Below are positions 58,576 to 64,000 of a stretch of DNA of 64,000 nucleotides, in pieces (the stretch's first letter is position 1; every line of letters starts with the position of its first letter). Both the position numbers and the translations under genes were made by a program. Location of the stretch: NCBI RefSeq assembly GCF_900048895.1, contig NZ_LT160636.1, positions 79,910 through 143,909 on the forward strand. The letters run 5' to 3'. Source of the stretch: Neglectibacter timonensis. Its GTDB lineage: Bacteria > Bacillota > Clostridia > Oscillospirales > Acutalibacteraceae. Below the pieces are notes generated by a model. The model ran no database searches. It was not told where the DNA came from and worked only from the letters and a program-made list of their open reading frames with translations.

Positions 58576-60918
58576 TCATTCGTATGCTTTCATGCAGTCA
58601 GGATAGAGGTACCCATAGGTGTTCTTTGTGGAATAGGGATTGGAGGGCGACGCCTGCGCATAATCCCCATGATTGAACAGCTTCGCCTCTCGCAGCCGCC
58701 GGTACAGCAGGCCCGGTTCACAGACGTCTGTGTGATGATAGGCCAGCAGGTAAGTTGCAAACGTCATGGAATCCACATAGTTCAGATCGCGAACGGGGGA
58801 GGGAATATCCAGATGGATGTTTCCCGCTCTCATCCAGCCGGTATCCTTCCCTGCCTTTACCAGATACCAAGTTTCTTTCGTCTGCGCGTCCCGTTTTACC
58901 GCCGTTACCTGAACCTTGGAATTCACCTGAATTTTCCTCACAACTTTGCCGCTCTTATTCGGCGTTTCCAATAAGTCTGCATCTTTTACATTCAGAGTGG
59001 CGGAGCAGGGATTTGCGGCGCTGATGCCTGACGGCGGAATGACGGCGTTTAAAATGGTTTCAAACAGATACCTGCCGCTCGGATATTCCATATACGCCGT
59101 TCCGAGATTGTAATTGAAGGAAACCAAAGCGTCAAATTGACTTTGGCTCATCTTCAATTGATGCTCGCTCCGGAACTGGTTGACAGCCTCTCCGTAATAA
59201 GAATTGATCGTTTCCACCAGCATGGCCCTGGCTTCTGTCCTGGTCAGGCTGTCATAAAAGGCCGTGTTCGTATTGACAACAAACCCATAGCCCACTGTTG
59301 GGTGCTTCGGCGCGGCGCTGTCGTCGCGAATGACAGGCACATAATCTTCATAGTCCATAATCAGCTCTATCATTGCATTGCTGGTTTGACGGTTTCCGTA
59401 AGTTGTGGAATCCTTTGGCTCTGCCGTCCCAACCGGAACAGAAAAGGACTCCCCTTCCGTGTACGGCTCGTTTTTTTCGGCGGAATATACCTGGACACGG
59501 TACTCTCCGTTGCCGGAAAACCTTATGGGGCACTGAAAGATGCGGACCGTATTGCCGCCCCTTTGTTCCGTGCGGTACGAATCAGATTCCAAGGCGGTTT
59601 GCTGGACGCCGCCGGAGACAATAAATTTGACGCTGTCTTTTGAACTGTCCGTCAACGCCACTAAATTTGCCGTTTCTCCGGCAGCGGCGGTATTATTGTC
59701 GCAATAGGCAAAGCGTACCGGTTCCGGCGCGCCTACCGTCACGCTGCATCTCGCCTGCACCTTGCCCGTGTAATCCGTGCAGGTAATCACCGTGGTCCCG
59801 GGAGTTTTCCCAAACACAAAACAGCTTTCATCCCCCTCGCCGTATGCGATGACGCTGGAGACGGCTGCGACGGTATCATCTTCACTGCTCCACCGGATGG
59901 AGGTCCTCGGGCTGGAAACTCCATCCAGCCGGAAGGTTTTGTATTGGGGGACAGCTGCCTCCTGCGCCGACAGACGGATATTTTCAGCCGGATCCGTGTT
60001 AGGACGGTATTCCTCTATGTAATCGGAATGCACATAGCCCTTTACTCCCCCGCTTGTCTGCACATAAATCCAGGGCCTGTCCTGCATAGATAACACGGAT
60101 AATACCGTGTGGTTTGACAATACCAGGATACTTCCAAAACCGCTTCCCGGACCTTCTCTCAGGTTCAGCCCGGAGGAAGCAGTGACACGTACATAGGCGT
60201 CCGTGTCCACCGGCGGAAGATCCGCCTCCTCATAGGCTACCGCCCCGCTTGCTTCTACAATATCCAGGTAGGCCCAATGGCTCTTGCCGATGTCTGTGAA
60301 ATATTCTCCTGTACGGTATTCCGCAAAGCCCGCCCCTGTGCGCTTCAGGGCTCTGTTGAGAATCGTCACCGCTTCCGCCCTGGTGATCGTCTGATCCGGA
60401 CGAAAGGTCCCGTCTTCATAGCCGTTAATCCATTGCTTGGAAATGGCTGTCAGGATGTTGCGGTACGCCCAATGGGTACTTTTCACATCGGAAAAGGGGT
60501 TGTCCGCCTCAACAGCCGGAACACAGGATGTCAGAGCCTTTACATATTCCGCCCTGGTGATGTTTTGGCCGGGCCGGAACGTCCCGTCGCCGTATCCGTT
60601 AAAGATGCCGATCTGACTCAACGAATTTACCGCGTCGGCATACCATTCGCCAGGCGTTACATCGGAAAACCTGGATTCTGTTGTTTCGGGAGGGTCCAGC
60701 AGCAAATTCCAGAGCATCTGAGCCGCTTCAGACCGCGTAATCTCCTTGTCCGGCGCAATGGTGTGGTTTCCGTATCCGGAAATATAGGGTTTGTGGTCCC
60801 CCGTTCTGAAATAGGATTCCAGCCCCTTGCTTTGGGCCTCTTCGGCATAAGCCGGCAGGGATGCGCAGAAGAGCAGGATTCCGGCGGCCAGAAGAAATAC
60901 AGCCTTTTTCAGTTTCAT
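58576..60918 (-). CDS. SLH-anchored surface protein with SH3 and lysozyme-like domains
   Basis: A 780-residue secreted protein. Order: signal peptide ending AYA (about 1-25); three SLH-type repeats (about 30-210; ITRSEAAQMLWNLL, FNGYGDGTFRPGQNITRAEY in part, INGYEDGTFRPDQTITRAEA in part); bacterial SH3 (GLNLREGPGSGFGS, about 250-310); a BIG2-like beta domain (TSIRWSSEDDTVAAVSS); another beta region; a GH24/phage-lysozyme-like domain (ELIMDYEDYVPVIRDD, PTVGYGF, FDALVSFNYNLGTA, about 520-640); and a second SH3 near 670-720. SLH domains bind the cell wall. The candidate catalytic Glu and Asp are seen but activity is unproven. It has its own promoter. Confidence 0.82.
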   Translation of the reverse strand: MKLKKAVFLLAAGILLFCASLPAYAEEAQSKGLESYFRTGDHKPYISGYGNHTIAPDKEITRSEAAQMLWNLLLDPPETTESRFSDVTPGEWYADAVNSLSQIGIFNGYGDGTFRPGQNITRAEYVKALTSCVPAVEADNPFSDVKSTHWAYRNILTAISKQWINGYEDGTFRPDQTITRAEAVTILNRALKRTGAGFAEYRTGEYFTDIGKSHWAYLDIVEASGAVAYEEADLPPVDTDAYVRVTASSGLNLREGPGSGFGSILVLSNHTVLSVLSMQDRPWIYVQTSGGVKGYVHSDYIEEYRPNTDPAENIRLSAQEAAVPQYKTFRLDGVSSPRTSIRWSSEDDTVAAVSSVIAYGEGDESCFVFGKTPGTTVITCTDYTGKVQARCSVTVGAPEPVRFAYCDNNTAAAGETANLVALTDSSKDSVKFIVSGGVQQTALESDSYRTEQRGGNTVRIFQCPIRFSGNGEYRVQVYSAEKNEPYTEGESFSVPVGTAEPKDSTTYGNRQTSNAMIELIMDYEDYVPVIRDDSAAPKHPTVGYGFVVNTNTAFYDSLTRTEARAMLVETINSYYGEAVNQFRSEHQLKMSQSQFDALVSFNYNLGTAYMEYPSGRYLFETILNAVIPPSGISAANPCSATLNVKDADLLETPNKSGKVVRKIQVNSKVQVTAVKRDAQTKETWYLVKAGKDTGWMRAGNIHLDIPSPVRDLNYVDSMTFATYLLAYHHTDVCEPGLLYRRLREAKLFNHGDYAQASPSNPYSTKNTYGYLYPDCMKAYE

Positions 60919-60991
60919 AAATAAAGCGACCCTCTTTCTGCGATGACTATCCCGCCTGCTGTGGTTTGGATTAGATAAAAACAGCGAGTGT

Positions 60992-61036
60992 ATCATAACG
61001 TAAATTGTCGATTAAGTCAAGTTGGGGGAACTTGAC
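60992..61036 (-). promoter_or_regulatory. Promoter of the SLH gene with overlapping palindrome
   Basis: Minus strand: -35 TTGACT (61020-61015), 17-base spacer, -10 TATGAT (60997-60992). The perfect inverted repeat GTCAAGTT-GGGGG-AACTTGAC (61016-61036) covers the -35 box and could be an operator. Confidence 0.7.
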
Positions 61037-61209
61037 CCTGCTGCCCCGCTGCTATGGCGCCGCCCCGCCCCATAGCCTGCCGGTACCTGATTGCAATGAA
61101 ACCTTCAGGGTACGGGGGAGGAAAGGGAGCAGGGAATGATCCGCAGGACAAAGGGGGCTGTGCTTTTGTCCGCCGCTCAAAAATTCTGCTGATTTTCCTC
61201 TGAAAACAG

Positions 61210-61238
61210 TTGCAAATTTGTACTTACAACTTTATAAT
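61210..61238 (+). promoter_or_regulatory. Promoter of the GH51 gene
   Basis: TTGCAA (61210-61215), 17-base spacer, consensus TATAAT (61233-61238). The start codon is at 61401, leaving a leader of about 155 bases that contains the tandem repeats. Confidence 0.8.
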
Positions 61239-61310
61239 AAGCTTACGAAATACCCGGTATCCTTTGGGAGGGAGAACTAAAAAAACGGGCGGCGCGGGCA
61301 GAGCTTTTGT

Positions 61311-61374
61311 GCCCGTTGCGGGCGGAGTTCTAGTGCCCGTTGCGGGCGGGGTTCTAGTGCCCGTTGCGCAGCGG
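61311..61374 (+). repeat. 24-bp tandem repeats in the GH51 leader
   Basis: Two full units (61311-61334, 61335-61358) of GCCCGTTGCGGGCGG(A/G)GT plus TCTAGT and a partial third unit from 61359. The full units contain the mini-hairpin GCCCG-TTG-CGGGC. They lie in the transcribed leader, ending about 30 bases before the arabinofuranosidase start codon. Confidence 0.8.
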
Positions 61375-61400
61375 CCTGAGGAAAGGAAGAAATCAGAAGA

Positions 61401-62876
61401 ATGAGCAGGGTCATTGTCAACGCGTTGGAAAAGAAAAGCAAAATCAGCAAAAATATCTACGGCCATTTTTCGGAGCATCTGGGCAGGTGTATCTACAACG
61501 GCCTGTATGTGGGGGAGGGGTCGCCCATCCCCAATGTAAACGGCATGAGGACGGACCTGGTGGAGGCCCTGAAGAATATCAGGGTGCCGGTGCTGCGCTG
61601 GCCCGGCGGCTGTTTTGCCGACGAATACCACTGGAAGGACGGCATCGGCCCCAAAGAGGGCAGAAAGCGCATGGTGAACACCCATTGGGGCGGCGTGGTG
61701 GAGGACAATTCCTTCGGCACCCATGAGTTCCTGGAATTCTGCCGCCAGGTAGGCTGCGAGCCTTATGTCAACGGCAACGTGGGTTCCGGCACGGTGCAGG
61801 AGATGAGCGAATGGATGGAGTATATGACCTTTGACGGCGTGTCCCCCATGGCGGAGCTTCGGAAACAAAACGGCCGGGAGGAGCCCTGGAAGGTAAAATA
61901 TTTCGGAGTGGGCAACGAAAACTGGGGCTGCGGCGGCAATATGCGGCCGGAATACTATGCGGACGAGTTCCGGCGGTACCAGACCTATGTGAGGGATTAC
62001 GGGGAAAACAAGGTGTATAAGATCGCCTGCGGTCCCAACGGGGCGGATTATGACTGGACGGACAAGGTAATGGAGATTGCCGGGGCGTATATGGACGCCC
62101 TGACGCTGCACTATTACACGGTGCCCACCGGAAAGTGGCAGGACAAGGGCGCGGCCACCGGGTTTCCGAAGGAGGAGTATTACGCCACCCTGAAGAAGGC
62201 CCTGCGCATGGAAGAACTGGTGAGAAAGCATGCGCAGATCATGGAGCGCCATGACCCCGCCCACAGGGTGGGACTGATTGTGGACGAATGGGGGACCTGG
62301 TACAATGTGGAGCCCGGCACCAACCCCGGCTTTTTGTACCAGCAGAATACCATGCGGGACGCCATGGTGGCGGCCCTGACCCTGAATATCTTCAACGCCC
62401 ACAGCGACCGGGTGGTGATGGCGAACCTGGCGCAGATGGTGAACGTGCTGCAGGCGGTGATCCTGACGGAGGGGGAAAAGCTGGTGCTCACGCCCACGTA
62501 TCACGTGTTCGACCTTTACAAGCATCATCAGGACGCTGTGCTGCTGGGCAGCTACGCGGAGACGGGGTTTGTGGGCACAGAAGGAGATTTGGTGCCGGAC
62601 CTGAGCGTGTCCGCTTCGGAGGACGGGTCGGGTGTGATCCATGTGACGCTGGCGAATACGGATGCGGAAAAGCCCCGCCCCGTGGAGCTGACGCTGGAAG
62701 GCAGGACGTGCGCCGGGGCGGAAGGCCGTATCCTTTCCGGAAACATGGGCGATTATAACGACTTCGGCGCACAGGACAAGGTGCAGCCCCGGGCATTTTC
62801 AGAGTTCACTGCGGAAAAAGGCGGAATCGCCTTCACGATGCCCGCCTGCTCTGTGCTGGAACTGACCCTCTCCTGA
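61401..62876 (+). CDS. abfA: GH51 alpha-L-arabinofuranosidase
   Basis: Retaining enzyme that frees arabinose from arabinan or arabinoxylan oligosaccharides. The 491 residues show [18 protein letters not shown], the acid/base Glu173 in GNENWG, and the nucleophile Glu296 in VDEWGTW. A C-terminal beta domain follows. No signal peptide, so it works on imported oligosaccharides. It is followed at once by a DUF6171 gene and a sugar kinase, which together suggest an arabinose-use operon. Confidence 0.95.
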   Translation: MSRVIVNALEKKSKISKNIYGHFSEHLGRCIYNGLYVGEGSPIPNVNGMRTDLVEALKNIRVPVLRWPGGCFADEYHWKDGIGPKEGRKRMVNTHWGGVVEDNSFGTHEFLEFCRQVGCEPYVNGNVGSGTVQEMSEWMEYMTFDGVSPMAELRKQNGREEPWKVKYFGVGNENWGCGGNMRPEYYADEFRRYQTYVRDYGENKVYKIACGPNGADYDWTDKVMEIAGAYMDALTLHYYTVPTGKWQDKGAATGFPKEEYYATLKKALRMEELVRKHAQIMERHDPAHRVGLIVDEWGTWYNVEPGTNPGFLYQQNTMRDAMVAALTLNIFNAHSDRVVMANLAQMVNVLQAVILTEGEKLVLTPTYHVFDLYKHHQDAVLLGSYAETGFVGTEGDLVPDLSVSASEDGSGVIHVTLANTDAEKPRPVELTLEGRTCAGAEGRILSGNMGDYNDFGAQDKVQPRAFSEFTAEKGGIAFTMPACSVLELTLS

Positions 62877-63127
62877 TGGAACAGAGGGTGTGCAGAAGGT
62901 GCCTGCTGAAAGAACTGGACGGCGCCTATTTCCAGTCCGTTTACGAGTACATAAAAAGCATTCCGGAGGAAGAGAAAACGGACCCGGCGGAGTATGCCGG
63001 GCGGCTGGAACAGTGCAGGCGCTGCGACAGCCTGCGCAACGGCATGTGCGCCCTGTGCGGCTGCTTTGTGGAAGTGCGGGCGGCGAAAAAGAGACAGCAC
63101 TGTGCGCAGTCGGAGAAAATTTGGTAA
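62876..63127 (+). CDS. DUF6171 small cysteine-rich protein
   Basis: An 83-residue protein with [16 protein letters not shown] and [15 protein letters not shown], matching the DUF6171 pattern seen beside sugar genes in Clostridia. It probably binds zinc. The function is unknown. Its ATG shares one base with the stop of the GH51 gene, so translation is coupled. Confidence 0.75.
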   Translation: MEQRVCRRCLLKELDGAYFQSVYEYIKSIPEEEKTDPAEYAGRLEQCRRCDSLRNGMCALCGCFVEVRAAKKRQHCAQSEKIW

Positions 63128-63141
63128 AGGGAGTTGTTGAA

Positions 63142-64000
63142 ATGAAAGATGCAGAGATCAAAACGGCAATAGAACAGGGAAAGACCGCGCTGGGGGTGGA
63201 GCTGGGCTCCACCCGCATCAAGGCGGTGCTGATCGGCCCGGACCACGCGCCCATTGCCTCGGGCGCCTTTGACTGGGAAAACCGCCTGGAAAACGGCATC
63301 TGGACCTATCGCCTGGAGGATGTGTGGACGGGGGTTCAAGCCGCCTACAGGGAGATGGCCCTGCAGGTGAAGGAAAAGTACGGCACGGCGCTGAAGCGGC
63401 CGGGCGCTATGGGCTTTTCCGCCATGATGCACGGCTACCTGGCCTTTGACGGAGATGGGGAGCAGCTGGCCGAATTCCGCACCTGGCGGAACACCGTCAC
63501 AGAGGCGGAGGCCGCGGAACTGACGGAGCTATTCCGGTTCAACATCCCTCAGCGGTGGAGTATCGCCCACCTTTACCGGGCCATCCGGAACGGGGAGGAG
63601 CATGTGGGGCGTATCGCTTATCTCACAACGCTTGCCGGGTATGTACATTGGAAGCTCACCGGGGAAAGGGTGCTGGGCGTGGGGGAGGCCTCCGGTATGT
63701 TCCCCATTGACAGCGGGACAAAGGATTTCGACGCCCGCATGGTCCATCAGTTCGACGGGCTTCTGGAGCAGCGCGGTCTGCCCTGGCGGCTGGGGGATAT
63801 CCTGCCGAAGGTGCTTGTGGCCGGGGACCCGGCCGGGGTGCTGACGGAGGAGGGCGCACGGCTGCTGGACCCCTCCGGGGAACTGGAGCCGGGTGTGCCG
63901 CTGTGCCCGCCTGAGGGCGACGCCGGGACGGGCATGACCGCCACCAACAGCGTTTCCGTGCGCACGGGCAACGTTTCTGCGGGCACATCCATCTTTGCCA
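63142..64000 (+). CDS. FGGY-family carbohydrate kinase (partial, runs off the window)
   Basis: At least 286 residues of a sugar kinase that phosphorylates a pentulose or related sugar with ATP. The phosphate-1 motif [15 protein letters not shown] leads, [14 protein letters not shown] and RTWRNT follow, and the glycine-rich [12 protein letters not shown] lies at the edge. Next to an arabinofuranosidase a ribulokinase-like or related role is likely, though the N-terminus differs from standard AraB. ATG at 63142 follows AAAGGGAG. The 3' end is outside the window. Confidence 0.82.
   Translation, partial: MKDAEIKTAIEQGKTALGVELGSTRIKAVLIGPDHAPIASGAFDWENRLENGIWTYRLEDVWTGVQAAYREMALQVKEKYGTALKRPGAMGFSAMMHGYLAFDGDGEQLAEFRTWRNTVTEAEAAELTELFRFNIPQRWSIAHLYRAIRNGEEHVGRIAYLTTLAGYVHWKLTGERVLGVGEASGMFPIDSGTKDFDARMVHQFDGLLEQRGLPWRLGDILPKVLVAGDPAGVLTEEGARLLDPSGELEPGVPLCPPEGDAGTGMTATNSVSVRTGNVSAGTSIFA

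Noticed and set aside
61311-61374. Possible CRISPR-like array
   Set aside because: The 24-bp units are directly adjacent with no spacers, only two to three copies, and no cas gene is present.

Overview
The window looks like a chromosomal segment of a GC-rich, anaerobic, plant-glycan-using gut Clostridia (Oscillospiraceae or Lachnospiraceae type). The clues are the rubrerythrin, the anaerobic sulfite reductase AsrABC, YesM/YesN-type regulators beside an Lpl/YtcP-type sugar importer, the GH27 and GH51 glycosidases, and a tetW-bearing mobilizable element of a kind common in gut Firmicutes. The species cannot be fixed from the sequence. No rRNA, tRNA or CRISPR array was seen.

Layout. 1-6.5 kb: a co-directional housekeeping run (rlmA-like, low-molecular-weight phosphatase, rimI, tsaD, GNAT, lipoprotein, ilvB, ilvN). 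6.9-11.7 kb, minus strand: Gfo/Idh oxidoreductase, AI-2E-type permease, glycerol-1-phosphate dehydrogenase and a zinc-ribbon membrane protein. Copies of a dispersed palindrome-rich repeat lie at 1.9-2.3, 6.5-6.8 and 8.2-8.6 kb. 11.9-20.2 kb: rubrerythrin, GH27 alpha-galactosidase, small zinc/cysteine proteins, an orphan EIIA-Glc-like protein, a BlaI-like regulator, a tyrosine phosphatase, a six-hairpin protein, an XRE regulator and a LacI regulator.

20.99-33.07 kb: a mobilizable element of about 12.1 kb. It carries a TnpX/TndX-type large serine recombinase, TnpW, a DnaC-like ATPase, a replisome organizer, a MobL-type relaxase and MobC, a sigma factor and HTH pair like Tn916 orf7/orf8, a methyltransferase, a membrane-anchored XRE protein, tetW with its leader attenuator, and a small kinase. 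It splits a debranching-type glycosidase gene. Joining the flanks at a shared GA dinucleotide restores one uninterrupted reading frame, which fixes both ends to the base.

34.9-41.7 kb: asrABC with an upstream LysR gene, a fused two-domain SDR protein, and a small AT-rich XRE/hypothetical pair with two matching operator-like sites. 41.8-54 kb: an MFS carrier, a type-B carboxylesterase, a YesN/YesM-type two-component pair divergent from a binding protein, two permeases and two paralogous esterases. This reads as uptake and deacylation of an acylated compound. 54.4-57.3 kb: a possible small regulatory locus in which two paralogous micro-membrane proteins flank an orphan OmpR-type DNA-binding domain, followed by a cyclophilin-fold lipoprotein and an MFS carrier. 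57.4-60.9 kb: an M23 peptidase and an SLH/SH3/lysozyme-like surface protein. 61.2-64 kb: a GH51 arabinofuranosidase behind a leader with 24-bp hairpin repeats, a DUF6171 protein and the start of a FGGY sugar kinase, which fits arabinose use.

The most notable observations are the exact GA-bounded insertion that broke a glycosidase gene, the paired micro-membrane proteins around an orphan winged-helix gene, the dispersed repeat abutting tsaD, the degenerate fused SDR with an in-frame 48-bp duplication, and the stand-alone EIIA with both phosphotransfer histidines kept.
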